From Taiwanofungus camphoratus (lineage: Eukaryota; Basidiomycota; Agaricomycetes; Polyporales; Taiwanofungaceae): a stretch of DNA of 64,000 bases. The translations under genes were made by a program, and so were the position numbers. Where the stretch lies: NCBI GenBank assembly GCA_003999685.1, contig CP021231.1:1116001-1180000 (forward strand), given 5' to 3'. The first letter of the stretch is position 1, and each line of letters opens with the position of its first letter. Under the pieces are notes generated by a model. The model saw nothing but the letters and a program-made list of their open reading frames with translations, ran no database searches and was not told the DNA's origin. Shown in pieces: positions 34,286-47,982 of this stretch.

Positions 34286-37200
34286 TTACGATGAATTTTG
34301 GTTGTGAACTTGCGTCTGGTCTGGCTCCGATCCCTCTGGCACAGCGCGCATCGAGGCGTTCCTCCGTCGCCTGAGCGACCCTTCGTATGCTTTGCATACC
34401 CATTTGAGGTAGCGGATTCCTGCGCGGTCCTCAAGCGCGACGAGGCGAATGTGCAAGACTTCGAGCTCGGAAAAGGTAAGCAATGGCGGTACGCAGTCGT
34501 CCGGGATGTCGACCGTGCTCGTGAGGCGGACGAGCGGCCTCGCGCCTACGAGTACCGTACGGGTAGAGAGCAGAGACGGCTTTGGTGGGGTGACTCTGAC
34601 GCGCTCTGGAGGGTAACGCTCGGTAAAGGCCCTGACGTGCTCGAGGGCCCGCCGAGAATTCTCCGTCCTAGATGTGCAGAAATAACATTAGTGTACGAGA
34701 CACCTCCAGGGGACGTTGGGAACGCACAGAGAGAGCATCCGGATCATGGCCGCGTTTGCGCGTTCTACTAGCCGCGCATCTACAGTCTTCGCGACATCCC
34801 CCTCGCCTGCACTTCCCGCACGCCAGGCCTCTTCAATGCCCTGCCATTCGCTCCACGATTCCTCCGCCAGCCTGAGTGCCATGCGCCGCTCCTGCCCGCG
34901 GCGGCACAATGTACAGCGCTCGAGCACCTCGACATACGACCTCGCATTCTTCGACACACCCGCTTCGTCGAAGAGCGTGCGATGCAGGTCGCTCCACACG
35001 TCGAACGGCGAGTGCGCATAATGTACAGAGAGATAAGCGTTGAGGAGCCGAGGGGTGAGGCGGACATGATGGAAGAGGCGTGGGGACGTCAACTGGGCGT
35101 CCTGTTCCTGGTCAGGCGAGGAATGATCTGCGTCCTGCGAATGAACGTGCTCGGTCATGATGCGATTGAAAAGGATTTTCGCTTCGGCGACCGCCTCGGA
35201 TCGGCTTTGGGGAGGAATGTGAGAGAATTGAGGGCCCATGGCCTCCGCAGACAGGCCCGCCTGCTCAAAGTCCTCTTGCACATCAGGGTCTGCTACAATC
35301 CTGGGCGTCTCCTGTGATGGCTCGCTGGTGTTTGAGTGCGGCTGCACAACGTTCTCGCCAACAGCAGAGACCGGGGTTTCTTGAGTCTGCTCGGTTGGGG
35401 GGGCGGATCCTCCCTGCTTGTCCACGAGCACTGTCAAGCCGCGCCTGAACGTTGGCCTATACGCGGCGTACGCATTAAACACATGTACCATCACTTCCTC
35501 GTTCACACACACGTCCCCTGGCCCACCCGCCTCTCCCCTGCCCTCGCTCTCCCGCACCATCTCCGCAAGGATCCAACGCACGCGCCCGAGGTCACCCACG
35601 CGCTTCGCGCCTTCTAGCAGCGCGCGGAACAGGCGCTGGTCAGGGCGAAACTGCGCGCGGCCTCTGGCATCGCGGTGCGCGTCAAGCATCTCCTTCGCGA
35701 GCCGGAACGCCTCATGCACGTGGTGCTTTTCCCCACTTCGCGCACACGCGAGCGCCGCTGCACCGTACGCCGCGGGCGTTGGCGCGAGCCCCGCATCGCC
35801 CGTCATCTCGGCGAGGAGGTCGAGCGCGCGCGCGGGGTCTGCAGGCCTGTGTGGCGGCGCGCACGCGCGGAGCATGAGCGCGTACGTCGACGCGTCCGGC
35901 GTGGGGTGCGCCGCGTAGCGCATGTGCGCGAAGAGGTCCCAAGCCAGCGCATTCGCGTGTGCAGGGCGCGTGCGCGCGGCAAGGAATGCCGCGATCGTGC
36001 GCGTGTAGGACTTTTGCGGGGCAGGGAGGCCGCGTGCCTCGTACGCGTGCAGGAGCGACATCGCAGCGGTGGGCTGTGCTGAGCGCGGCGTAGCCTTGAT
36101 GTGTGCTTTGACGTGTAGATCGCGCTGGCGCTCGGAAGGGACAGAAGGAGCGAAGGCATGCAGGACGCGCTCAATACTAGGGACGTCACCTGCTGTGGCA
36201 TAATGCGCCAGGACCTCGTCTACCGATTCCTCTAGTTCGAACGTGCCGGATCGCTGGATGACAGAGAATTTATTCAGATGAAAACCAATTCTGTGGAAGA
36301 CGATCCCGACCTTCATTAAATCCAGCACACTCTCTGCCGCTCGTCCATCCTTCGCTCGTATCTGTGCAGAAATCAACATCAACCTGCCAACCTTTCAAAC
36401 ACAAGTGAAGCTCACATACACATGTGCGAGCGAGCGCCACCCACTCCCGGTTCGTCAAGATGCCTGTAGGGACGCGTCGTAGCATCTCGCCCACCGCGCC
36501 TTCCCGCCGCCCGATCCCGCTCCCCGTCTCTGCCCCCATCACCACCTCTCCTGCAGAAATCCTCATCTCGTCCAGAGCGCGCGCAATCTCCTGCAGCCGT
36601 TCCAGAACAGGAGCCCAATCAGGCTCACTCGGAGTACCTGTCGACGTGGACGTGGACGCACTAGCGCTGGCAGCTGGAGAGAAAGGGGAGGCAGGAGCGG
36701 AAGCAGAGAGACCGGGCGCCTCAAGTAGCCGACTCGCGATGTCGCGTACAAGTGCAGCGTCCTCTTCCGCCAGTATACGCGGGTCGACGGCTGGCGCCGA
36801 GTTGTCATCTGAAGCAGAGGCGGTAGAGGCGGAGAGAAGGTCCTCGTAGATGGTGCGGAGCTCATCATCGCTGTAGGTGAGGGTGCCGAGAAGCGCATCC
36901 TGTGTGGGATATCAGATGAAGTTCTAAGATTGGTGGTGCTAAGAAGTAACGGAAAAACAGGGGAACTTAAGGCGAAATACAGGGGGAGAAGTAGAAGAGC
37001 AAGTACCCAAGCTACATACATAAGCCGCATGCCAAACGAATGAGAGTCACCGAGGAGACGCAAATGATAATAGTAAAAATACATGCCGACGATGCACGAA
37101 CCTCGGATGTGGTGGTCTCCTTCAGCGCAAGGACCCTCTCCTCCAGCTCAGAGAGTTCCCTGTCCCCCAGCACCTCTCCAACATCAAGAACCATTTCGGG

Positions 37201-37516
37201 TGCCCTTACGGGCCCCATCCTCCTGTGCATTATCATCAGCATAAAACTATACGTATTGACTGAATACACACCTCGCATACAGAGACTGATCGGCGTACAT
37301 TACCTGTGGATTCGGAGCTCCATACTGGGAGTAGTCGACGCGCGGAGGAGCCTCTGCCAATGCTGCGCTTGAATGGCCGTTCCGCCTGCTGTGACTGATA
37401 GTACTGACGGAGGTTGGTGCGATGCGGTGGGAGGTGAGTGCGTGTAGGCGCGCGGATGCGCGGACAAGGGTGAGGTCGAGGAGGGCCGGTGGTAGGCGTA
37501 AAGGACCGTACATCAT
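34286..37516 (-). CDS. Mitochondrial pentatricopeptide-repeat (PPR) protein
   Basis: Exon 1 (37516-37272) gives MMYGPLRLPPALLDLTLVRA, an Arg/Ser/Leu-rich N-terminus typical of a mitochondrial presequence. It splices in phase to 37222 (GPVRAPEMVLDVGEVLGDREL). Exons near 36900-36420 follow (DALLGTLTYSDDELRTIYED; ALDEMRISAGEVVMGAE). A long exon then covers about 36380-34713. In it, helical pairs such as SYTRTIAAFLAARTRP, DASTYALMLRACAPPH, AAYGAAALACARSGE and NAYLSVHYAHSPFD are PPR-like. The last exon ends at 34286 after VHNQNSS. Fungal PPR proteins bind mitochondrial mRNAs for stability or translation. The RNA target is unknown. Internal splice sites other than the first are approximate. Confidence 0.75.
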
Positions 37517-40019
37517 CACACTGTCTTAAGTGTATTATACTCGTCCTTAGGAAGACGAATACAGTCTACCAAGAGAGATTGAATAATTGCAGAACACGAT
37601 ACAAGACGGAGCACGGCCAAGGTGTGATCATTGCACTAGTGAAAATAAATTGGCGCCCATATAGTTACCAGGTGACACCGGTAAGTGCCGCCGGATCGAG
37701 ATCTGCTGGCACACGTGATCTGATGCAGGGTGACCAATGGACCCAAGGGGCGCGCACCGGCAGATGCCGAGACACAGGGGGGTACCCCCAGGGGCCCTTA
37801 ACCGGGATTCCTTACCAGTTAACTGTATTTTCTCCCAGGTATTAAATGGGCTAAAATGCGGTACAACTATGATATAGACACTGAAAATAAGCAATACATA
37901 CTGTAACTAAGCCTCTTTCCTGATTTTGGAGCCCTCCCAAGTCATCGGTGTCGACGACCATACTGAGATGTCGGTATGCTGCCATATATGGTAAGGTAAC
38001 TCATAGTCATGACTGTGACATGTGAGTGACATTAATCACGTGCAGATTGACACGCGCCCACGGGACACATCCTGTTATGGAAGGTTCCTTCCAAATATGG
38101 TGCGTGGGAAGCTCCCACGGGGGGAGGGGGGTGCTTAACCGGGATTTCTGACCTCGTGTCGAAAATCTGATTTTTGCCTGCCCCTTGAATGGACCACCAT
38201 GGCTTGTTGTCTTGCGTCTCTCTCCTCCTCGAGCCCAACGTACCGATATATTCAATCCAGACTGACATGTTTTGATGTCTGTAGCACTCCAGTCAGTTCA
38301 ATATGCTGTCTAGGCCATTTTTCAGACTAGCCGAGCAAAGACCAGTGACACCACCATCCAGAAACTGAACTCTCTGTCTGATCTCCTTGTTACCGACTTC
38401 CGTCTTCCGCCTCTTCTTCAATGAGCCCACACGAAACCCCACGTCTGATGACACGCCTATGTTTTCTTCAGCTGTCATCCTCGCCGCGACGCATATCAAT
38501 GTCGGGACCTAGCGAGTACCTGCGCTGAGGTTTCTGGAACTGATCCGATCGCTTCCTACTGGTGGGCACCAGACATCTCTCATCAATACGTACGGACGCT
38601 CATGATCGGAGGTCCTCGCAAATCACAACGAACATGACATCCTCCACTGCGGTACCGATGTGGTCGCGGTGGACAAATAGGTGTCCTACCGTGCTGCAAG
38701 GCTTCTCGACCGTTTCTGCGTAAATAATGGGTTCTTGTCCCAACCAACTCCTCAGTCGCGCACAGTGATGCCATACGGTCTGCACGTAGCTGCATATATT
38801 AACTACAACTCTTTTGGCCGGCGCTCCAAGAGCAGGGTCGTGGGTGCAGGATAGCGGTCTCTGTGCCGACCGAAATCCCTCCGTTGTTTCCCAAGAACAG
38901 GAATCAGTGGTACCCAGAGATAGTTCAAGCAAACTAGCATCAAGTCAGCTCCAACATGGTAGCATCTCTCGCGGTCTGAATGCTGTGCTTACCACCAACA
39001 CCCGCAAGAACCTTTCGTCAACGCTGCAGCGATGCCTTACCGCAAATCCAACCGTTTCATAGCATAATCCTCTCACTGGCGAGCACAGCTCGGAGATCAG
39101 CCACGAAAACTACGTGGACCGGCGATGATTGACTGACTACTCAAACCTGGGCCCGAATCTCGCGCCGCATGGGGATCCCGCTTGATGAGCGCCCTTCCAT
39201 ACCACAAGATATGATATGACGGTAAGCGAGTCCCTAAGTGCTCACTAACGGGCGCTCGGATGCGAAACAAATTGAATAATCAGAAACTTCGGTGGGCGTG
39301 GTATTTGGCGAATAGGGACAGCGTTGCGGCTGCCCATTCCAGCCCGTCGTAACTCCAAGCCGCAGCAGAAGTCGAGGACCTCCAATCCTGTGCGTGTGCG
39401 CGGGAACAGAATGAAATATGATGCTTGAGGTGCAGGATCAGTCACACCCTGGCGGTTGTCAGAAGAGCCACGAGGTTGGTGCCAGCTCCAAGTTGTGAGT
39501 ATGTATGTGGATAGAATGCCTGAATGCCATCCTCACCGACTACAGTACCGGTGCATCCTCAGCTCGTGTTGTGTCATATCTAGATTTATATCAACCAGTA
39601 AGCAGCTACTACTATTTTCTCTATACCCTGTTTCGCACTCTCATCAGCATGGAGGAACTCGGACTTTGGAGGTGAAATCCTCCCAATATCCTACGTATTC
39701 ATGCTGCAGGTATTTGTATTTATTTAATTGAGCTTGAAACAAGGACATTTCTTCATACACACCGACTTCGGATACATCCCTTCTCAAAATCTAAAAAATT
39801 CTCTCGTCATCAGTCGAGTAGGCTTCTCCAATGCGCAGATGATGTGCAACCTGAGTACCCAAATTCAAATTTATTCAGTGAGGGTATACGGTACGTCAAA
39901 GCAATGAACCCTATTGCAGTAAAGAGGGAGACAAGGGCCTGATACTGCCTCGGGGAATGTCGTGGTGGTGGTGGAGCGCGATTTCAACCCACATACGGGG
40001 AAGGCCAAAGCGAATCATT
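37517..40019. other. Intergenic region without a supported gene
   Basis: About 2.5 kb with only short frames. The string CTTAACCGGGATT occurs near 37797 and again near 38135, each after a G-rich GGGGG run, which hints at a short dispersed repeat. Nothing else coding or structural could be supported. Confidence 0.4.
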
Positions 40020-42270
40020 TTACCCACTTCCTGGTACCTCAACTACAGATCTCAAAAATCTTATGCGGTCTTCTACCATCGACCTCTCAAAAGAGAAGAC
40101 TGGTCCATCCAAATGTCTTATGACATCGGCGCCCGCAGCTTCGAGATCCTTTCGAACAGCATAGGGGACCAAGTCAAGCCCAGGGGTCCGCTGCCAAAGG
40201 TCAATGATGTCGTCGATGATCGCTAGAATGAATCCCCGGCGAACCATGATCTTCTTGGAAGCCCAACCCGAGCTCTCATCCTTGTTAAAAATGCGATTTA
40301 AGCGGGAGAGTGCCTCTCGAACATCGTTCTGTATGATCCACAGCTGCTCCTTGAGCAGTCGTCCTGAAACAGTGAGGAGCAAGTGATAGGCTTCAAACGT
40401 CCCCTCTACGTCCCGCTCCAGGATGAGAGCCGGGATGCATGACGCGATAGCTCTCACGCCTGGAATGTCGGAGCTTTGGATGAGAGCATGGAGTATTGAG
40501 AGAAACGAATGCAGCCTACCGTCGATTCCAAAGGCGCGGGCATTGGTCATGTCAAGGAGGCACTTGGAGATGTTCGAGAGCTGCCTGACACGCACGTCCG
40601 GGTCGTAGAAGCCACTCCGGAAAGCCCACAGCAGTCGGCGGAAGCGTCCGAGTGTTTCCGCTTCCAGTGTATGGGTTTGAGTCGGTGTGGGAGCCAGCTT
40701 GAAGCCCCAATCATCCCAGAACAATCTATTGGCCATCACCTGCAATTTGATGTCTCCTTTTTTGTTAAACTTGATCAACAAATCAAGGAATTGATGCACT
40801 GCAGGAAGGATGTCGGTCAATGTGTGTTTGTGCGAGTGTACTGCAGATTCTTGCATGGTAAGAATTTCGTAGAGTGCCTGAAACACGCCTGGCCCTCTCA
40901 GCTGAGACAGGCAGGGCTCCAAGACCTGCACAAACACATCGAAGTCGGTGGCACTCGACACCAACATGGCACCAGCTGCCTTCACCACGCCCAAATCCAA
41001 CCTGCCTTCCTGTGCTTTCACAACCTTCCTCTCTCGTGTTTCCCAACTATCACCTATCCCTAGAGACACTTCAGCTGAAACACAACGATCTTTGGAAGGT
41101 GGAACAAGACCCAATTGCTGAAGAGCGCTTCTGATTCGCTGCTTCAAGTAAGAACAACAGACCGACAACACTGTGATAGCTGGATTGACCACCACAAAAA
41201 TCTCCTGGGCTTGTGCTGAACGGTAAGGGCAGTCCACAAACACTGAAGGAAGAATCAAGGTTATGACACAGAAGAGGAGAATGGCTGCCACAAAAACTGT
41301 TGCAACGAGGGCAACGGTATCCTGCAAGTGCCAGAGAAGCTGAACTAATGCACCAAAGAATAGGGCGAGTGCGACTTGTAGGATGAAAGGAAGAAGGCTG
41401 ATGATTCCGGGGACCTTCCATTTCAAGAGGCCGTCGTGACGAAACTGACGTAGTCTTGCAGCCTCTCGGGATGGGTCGGATAATTGATCCGTGTACTGAT
41501 TCAACCACTGCTTGACCAGGATAACCATGAAAGCAGCAGAAAGACTGCAGATGAGACTGGCATACAGTAGTGCGTTGACTCGTACTGCCGACTGAGGGGG
41601 TTGAAAAGTTGAATGTACTGATATAGGAGAATATGTAGAATTCAGAAACCCAGAGCTGGTCCGGAAGCTGCTCAATTGAGCCGAGACTTCTGCAAGAATC
41701 AGAGCAGTGGTGCTAGCTGAATCTGGTTGCAATAGCTGGTATGTTTGGATAATGAACGCAGTGACAACCCCAGAGAAAAGTGCAGCCTGTTCAGATTGTG
41801 AGCTAACATCGCCAACCGGTAGGCAGAACTGCGTCCAAGACAGCCAATGTTACATTGTGCAGCGAGTTCACCAACCCCTTTACGGGTGTCATTCTTATGA
41901 ATGACTGGTTCACGGGCCAATGCAAACCAACAAGGTATTGTTGCAGAACTCACAAATGTCAGCAAAGCGTCAACATCTTCCTTCCATGCCTTAAATTTAG
42001 CTTCGTCGCGATCATGAAGTAGAGATGCGCAGCGTGACCAGCCTGCGACAGTACTTGTGCCTGTTTCAGTGGAGTCCCTAGGTACAGATAGTGCACCCGA
42101 TTCCTGTCGATTGAGACAAGCCTTAGCAAACGCTCGTATAGGCTTCCAGACCCTATACGCACACTTTCTATGTGAGCCAACGCGTTATTTTCAATCCCGA
42201 CGGGTAGAGTCGTCTTACCTATATCTGAAGCTTGACCGTCCGATGCCTATTAACGTCCTTAGCCCTAGAT
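40020..42270 (-). CDS. DUF6535 domain membrane protein, copy B
   Basis: Main exon 41786-40020, preceded by exon 42167-41954 and probably a short first exon ending at 42219. The start is uncertain. The N-terminal domain has GWSRCASLLHDRDEAKFKAW and DALLTF, which splices to AALFSGVVTAF. Hydrophobic segments follow (LLYASLICSLSAAFMVILVK; IISLLPFILQVALALFFGAL; TVALVATVFVAAILLFCVIT), then a long soluble helical tail. Exon structure and tail match copy A at 3.2-5.5 kb. Here the region after FGIDG is an uninterrupted coding stretch of 19 codons to PGVRAIASCIP, where copy A needs an intron. The function of DUF6535 proteins is unknown. They are expanded in mushrooms. This copy looks intact. Confidence 0.78.
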
Positions 42271-44506
42271 AAAGAAAGTTCGGGTAGTCGAACGCACATC
42301 TGTTGAAGAAGCTAGCGACACATTCCGCGTTACCAAGGGAGCAACGTTCAGCATTCTTCCAACGGAGCGGCCGTACGACAGGCGATAGGACACGTCAGAC
42401 ATATTAGCAAGGCAACCAGGAAGCTTGATGAATGAGGGTCGATTATATACAACGCTCACCACTGAACCTAGCGTTTAGATGCTGCGACTAGCCAGCTCCT
42501 TATAGTAAAGAGCGTTTCCATACCGGCGCTCAGAATGCTGAAGCATGGCTGTGTGGTTGGGTTTTATTTAGTGCACCTTACTCACCGGTAGATACTTCTC
42601 CGAAGAGGCGGTGTGGGACATTGCAGCTACGATCAGGACTTGTGGTTCAAAGACTATCTTTACTGTCAACGAACAGCAAAACATAAGCTTATTCTCTTTG
42701 ACACACGTTTGTCTGTCGGAATAGACATTGTTTCGATTGTCGACACCGTTTCTCACCAAAGCTTGCTTGCGGGCCAAGTAAGGTTATGGGTCCTAAATTT
42801 ACCGAGTGGTGGTGAGTAACCCCATTGCGGCAACCAAATAGGTCCTACGACTAGTTTGACGTCGGTCAACGTGATTATTGCTGCTAGATCTCTGAGCACA
42901 ACAACGGTACCGAAATTTACAGACCCGCATTGAGATAGCTCCGTGAAGACTGACATGACCCATGGTGCTGACTTACCTATCATGCTTCGTCTCGTCAGGT
43001 GCTTTACAAAACACTGTCACCTGTGAATATGTAAGTCTTACGCCTTTTGGCCAGATAACACGATTCATATCCCAAGGGCCATAGTCTCAGTGACAACAAT
43101 GGAGCTCGCAGGCTCGCACGGGTAGAAAGATGGCGCTTTAGCTAGCGCGGGGCTATGTGTCCAATCGCGACTCACGCCAATGTTCGTTGAGTAGATATTG
43201 AGATAGCGGAGAGCTGGCTAGTCCGAATTCAATATAGATCAGTCCGTCTGGTAATGGTAGAGATGGCGTCCAACGAATCCACAGGATCATCAAGTAGTCG
43301 ATGATCAGTTCATAAGACGACGACGATGACATGCGGTGGCTAGTTCAGCGTGGTGGACAAACAGGGACTGCTTTTTATCTATCAGTTTGTCTGAATGACT
43401 ATGTACATGGTAAAGACCGACTTGGGAGTGTCTTGCCTACTGCGGAGCAAACTAGCACGAGCATCAAGCCTGCGACATCAGATCCTACAATGACATTTAC
43501 TATTATCATGGCAGCGGTAATGATGGACACACAACGAGACTCAAGAGATTGCATGTAGTAACTCCTGAGGAAACAGCCCACAGACGTCTGCTCAAGGATT
43601 GGGCCGGGAGTTGCCGATGAGCCGCAGGATAGTTACAGCCTTATGCACATTGCGCCGTGATCCTACCACAAACTCCATATGCCGCCTGAGGGTCTCAACT
43701 TGGGAACGATGGAATTGGACGTACTACACCTATCGTCCGGTTTGGTCAAACTGTGCCTCGTCTTTACCATTCAGTATCCAAGACCAGTGCTCAATGGTGC
43801 CCTTCTGATCATCTACAGACTAGTGGTTAGTAGTCTGCATATGTACAGCCTTCCCGTCCCAAGAACCGGCTGGCACGCCGTGCACTGGCCCGCGAGCTGC
43901 ACCGGTACACTAGCTGCCATCTCTCTCTCAACTTGAAGTCTCCTTCATCAAACCACGGACACCGCCGCGGTCTCGCACTCCACAGCAGCTGTTGTGTATA
44001 TACTTGCTGATGAATGCTCCATCAACCGGCCCACATACAACGGCTGCTGTACAGTACAGCCTGTCCAGGTCGCCTTCCGGCGCAGTGTCACCAAGCTTTT
44101 TAAGCTCACTTGTGCAGATCTTGGCGTTTTCAAGCTGGCTAGCGACGTGTGTCCTACGGATATTGTGAAGATGAAGATGTCTTCACATACCCACCACGCA
44201 CTGGCAGCCAGGACATAGTACGTCGAAGGGCTTACGGCACCGTGGCTGTGTTGTTCCGCTTCCTTTCCAAGTCAGATTCGACAGTCACATATCTTATAGG
44301 GAAGGTTGGTCAACACTGTCATATAACTACACTTAAGTAGAGGAAATACATCTTTGGTACACATTACAAGGGTACAGCGGACTGTCCGGATATATGATAC
44401 GGTATTGTGAACAAATCCGTCACAAGTGGTTCTCGTCTTTCCCCACCAGGTCATGATCCAACCGCGTGTACGTCGACCCTCCAGTCAACGTCTCGGATCT
44501 CGCCAC
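42271..44506. other. Intergenic region, includes duplicated flank of DUF6535 genes
   Basis: No supported gene. The stretch 43324-43510 resembles 5905-6030 (see that entry), so the DUF6535 duplication carried upstream DNA with it. The rest holds short frames only. Confidence 0.4.
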
Positions 44507-46334
44507 TCAAAGCTCGACCTTCTTCTCCTTCTCCTCCCCGTCCCACACATGCTCCTTTGCCCACTGCGCCTTCTCCCCCGCGCGCTCCTTCGCGCTCTCC
44601 ACATGGCCCGTCAAGATATCCAGAACCTGCCCGCTCCCAATCAGCCTCCGGCGCGCAACACCGCACGCACGGCCGCCCTACACTCTATGAACCACAAACA
44701 CGCACCTTGCCCAGCTTGTCCTCCGCCGCCTCCACGCCGCCGTTGATCACGTCCCGCACGCGCGCGAACAACGCCTCCGCGCGCGTCTGCGCCTGCACGT
44801 ACCGGATCCGCGTCTCCTCTATGCCGTCAGCGTCAGTGAGTCTGTAAGCGTTCTCAAGCCCGCGGGAGCAGTCGATGGGACAACTTACGCAGCAGACCCG
44901 GCCGGCCCGTTGGCAGCGCGTCCTCCGAGACACCGCGTTCGCGGAGATACGCGCGCAGCCGCGCGTCGGGCCATACGAGGTACGGCGCCGTGCGCGCGCT
45001 GTATTCCGTGTACCTGCTCCAGTCCAGGCGCGTCAGTGCGGTCCTCTGTAGGCGTAGAGACCGGGAGTTCGACCCACTTGTCCTGCATCTGTCTGACGAG
45101 GTCGTCGCGCCGCTTCTGCGCGTCGCTGCGCAGGTAGCCGTGCTCGACCAGCCACGCCTTCATGTCCGAGTCGCTCCACGCGCCCCACACGGTGTCGTGC
45201 GCGTACGCATAGTTGTCCCTGTCCAATCCCCAATGCATCAGCAGCGCCCCGACCCAAGCAAATCAAACAGCGCACTCACGCCAACAGTTTCTCGAGCTTC
45301 TCGCGCTGCAGCTGCGCATCGGTCTTGATGATTCCATGCTCGACGAGCCACCACTTCATGTCGGCATCGGCCCACGCGGACCATGCGCGCTCCTGCAGGC
45401 CGTAGTAGTACTTGTGCATCAGCGCGAGCATGGCCTCTCGGTGCTTCTGCGCGTCCGATCTCAGTATACCGTGCTGCACGAGCCATTCATGCTGCGCGCC
45501 GGGTCAGCGTTAATGTCAGTGTCTCTAGCGGGCAGTGCATGATAGGAGAACTTACGATACACGAGTCGGACCAGGCATGCCAAATAGGCTCCGTGATCTT
45601 AGCGTACGCGTCGCGCATCCTGGCAAGGAGCTCGTTGCGCGAGGCTTGCGCCTTCGTCTCGAGCACGCCCTTCTCTTCTAGGTACGAGCGGAGGCGGTTG
45701 TCGTCCCATCTGTGCGCAGTCGCAGTCAGCACCCGGTCAACACCAACGCAAGGCACGAAATCGCGCACGTGGAGTATACATAGTCTTTAGCGTCGTCCAT
45801 CTCTCGTGCGACCTCCGCCGTCGCCTGCGCGACCGCCGAGCCCGCGCTCTTGGTCGCCTGGTGCGTCCAGTCGCCGTACACGCCGGTGCTCGCCTGCGTC
45901 CACTTCTGCTTGGCCAGCAGGGCGAGCTGCTCGCGCGTTCCGTGCGGCTCGACGACGCCGTGCTCGAGGAGGAACTCGCGCAGGCGGCTCTCGTCCCACG
46001 CGTCGAACGCGTCCGCCTTGAGGTCCGCGAAGGCGGCCTGTGCGCGGACAGACTGGTCTGCGGACCAGGAGGCGGCGGCGTCCCAGTTGGCCTTGACGAG
46101 GGCCTGCAGATCTGCGCCGGAGAGAGTGGTGGTGGTTGGGACGGGGATCTGGCGCTCTGCGAGCCAGGACTTGAGCCTGTCGGTGGACCAGGAGGTGTAT
46201 TCTGCAAGAGGCGGTGAGCTTTGAGTAGAACACGATGTTGAAGACGGCTGACCTGGTTTTTCGTTGGAGCCGAACCAGGAAGCGTGGACGGCGCCCAGGG
46301 AGAGGGCGAGGACGATGAGCGCGGTGGGTCTCAT
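44507..46334 (-). CDS. Ish1/Msc1-like stress-response repeat protein, secretory or nuclear-envelope
   Basis: The start at 46334 gives a clear signal peptide (MRPTALIVLALSLGAVHASW). An intron from GTCAGC to TTGCAG near 46245-46205 joins NEKP to EYTSWSTDRLKSWL. At least six Ish1-type repeats follow, each with W-[ST]-D-x-x-[LM]-x-x-[WF]-L and a short linker. Examples are AWDESRLREFLLEHGVV, WDDNRLRSYLEEKGVL, DADMKWWLVEHGIIKTDAQ and DSDMKAWLVEHGYLRSDAQ. The C-terminus is a charged helix (GHVESAKERAGEKAQWAKEH) ending at TGA 44509-44507. Fission-yeast Ish1 is a nuclear-envelope stress-response protein, and budding-yeast Msc1 is a related meiosis protein. The precise role here is unknown. Gene neighbours are SurE-like on the same strand and an intergenic region. 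Confidence 0.8.
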
Positions 46335-46665
46335 CGTTGTGTCGTTGTATGTGCTACAGTAGTAGTTCTGTTCTCGTCGTCGTGCTCGTCGTCAAAAGTC
46401 GTGGAAAAGGGTGAGAAAACTAGCAGTACAGAAGCGAGGGCTGTTGGGGTATAAGAGGCCCTGCATGGGTCCCCGTCTCGGCCACTATGACGGACAATGA
46501 CGTCGCTGCCCATTCAACTCGATCGTCTTGCCTTAGGGTCAGGGTTAGCTCGTGAAGGTACTTTACAACGACACAATACATACGTATAGACTTACGTACC
46601 CACAAATAAATAACCCAATATCACTATCAAAAATCTTCCCCACCGCAGCCCTACCACAACCTCCT

Positions 46666-47982
46666 TCAACTCGACAAACAGCTCAGCGGGAGGCCCCCCA
46701 GCCACTCCAACACCGCCCCCTGCACCGTCGCGTTCACGTCCCCCTTGCTCTCCGCACCCAGCACCGCCACGCTCGCATAGCACCCCTTCGCGCCCACCAC
46801 CTCCGACTCGTACGGCAGGCTCGTCCCCCCGCACGTCGCTACGTCTGTCGCACCGAGAATATTAGGCAGGTTCCGCGCAAACACCCACCGGTACTGCGCT
46901 GCGTCCGGGCACGCCGCAACGGACGGGTAGTTCACGTTCACGATCACGCCCGGCGGGAGGAGCGCGCCGGGCGCCGAGGCGGCGGAGGCGAGGAGCGTGC
47001 GCGTGAAGTGCGCGGTGAGCGCCGCGTACGTGTGCGCCGCGCGCGTCGACGTCGCGTTCGGCGTGCCCGCGAGCGTCGTGTAGGACACCTGCGAGCCGCT
47101 GTCGCCCGAGAACGCCGCTGCCGGGATGCCCTCCTTCGCGGCCTCGCAGGCGGCGCCGCTGTGAGGGTGTCAGCCGAGGGCAGGTCCTGCCAACAAGACC
47201 GATGTACGTACACGGTGCCAGAGAAGAGGACTACGAGTCCCATGTTGTCTGATCGTCGAGGGGGTCAATTGTTATGGTACGAAGCGAAACAGATACTCAC
47301 TCCCAATGTTTGGTCCGCTAACAACAAAGTCTGGCTTGCTTCCCGGATACAGCTCGCCAGTCCGATTCTGTATCCCATACCTAGCCGCGTCCACCCTAAT
47401 CATTCCATCTATCAGCCATCACTACCCTCTGACCAAAGCGAGTATACGCACGGGTATGCGTTCACATAGTTCAAGCTTGCTGTGTGAGCACCCGCGATCA
47501 GCGTAGCTCGGACGCACAAAGCCCCGTACACTCACGGTCGCTCGCGTTATATCCCACCGCCGGCGAGCCCGTGGGGCACGAGTCGTACTCGCACGGCTCG
47601 GTGAGCGGCGTCGGCGCGCGCGACGCCGAGCCTGCGCCCGACTGGTTCTCCGCCGGCGCGCTCAGGATCACCTGCACAGGGACCATCGCGCCCCACAAAA
47701 ATAGTCACCAAAACCATCCGTCAGCTCCCGCCATTAAATGCAAGGACGAAGCGGAGGGAGGAAGGACCGTGCACGCACGTCGAAGCCAGCGCCCGCGAGC
47801 GCCGCGTACTGCGCGCGGATCTGCGCGACGGCCCACCCGTCGTCGTTCGTGAGCAGCACGATCTGGCTCGTGTTCGCGCCCTGGCTCGCGTCCTGCAGCG
47901 GCTGGCTCTGGGAGAGCGTGTGCGCGCACCCCGCGGCGAGGCAGGAGAACGCAAGCGCGGTCTGCAGCACGGGCATCTTCAT
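46666..47982 (-). CDS. SurE-like secreted acid phosphatase/nucleotidase
   Basis: The start ATG at 47982 gives a signal peptide (MKMPVLQTALAFSCLAAGCA). The catalytic SurE opening follows: QIVLLTNDDGW, where the two Asp bind the metal. Next come VRARSF/VILSAPAENQSGAGSA, where NQSG is a family motif. Further exons give PVGYNASDRE-like, then YGIQNRTGELYPGSKPDFVV and VSGPNIG. After these come NMGLVVLFSGTV, GAACEAAKEGIPAAAFSGDS and a C-terminal domain. The stop is at 46668-46666. At least four short introns interrupt it. SurE proteins are metal-dependent phosphomonoesterases acting on nucleotides. With a signal peptide this one is probably extracellular or vacuolar and may serve phosphate acquisition. 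It lies about 330 bp from the Ish1-like gene, same strand. Confidence 0.82.
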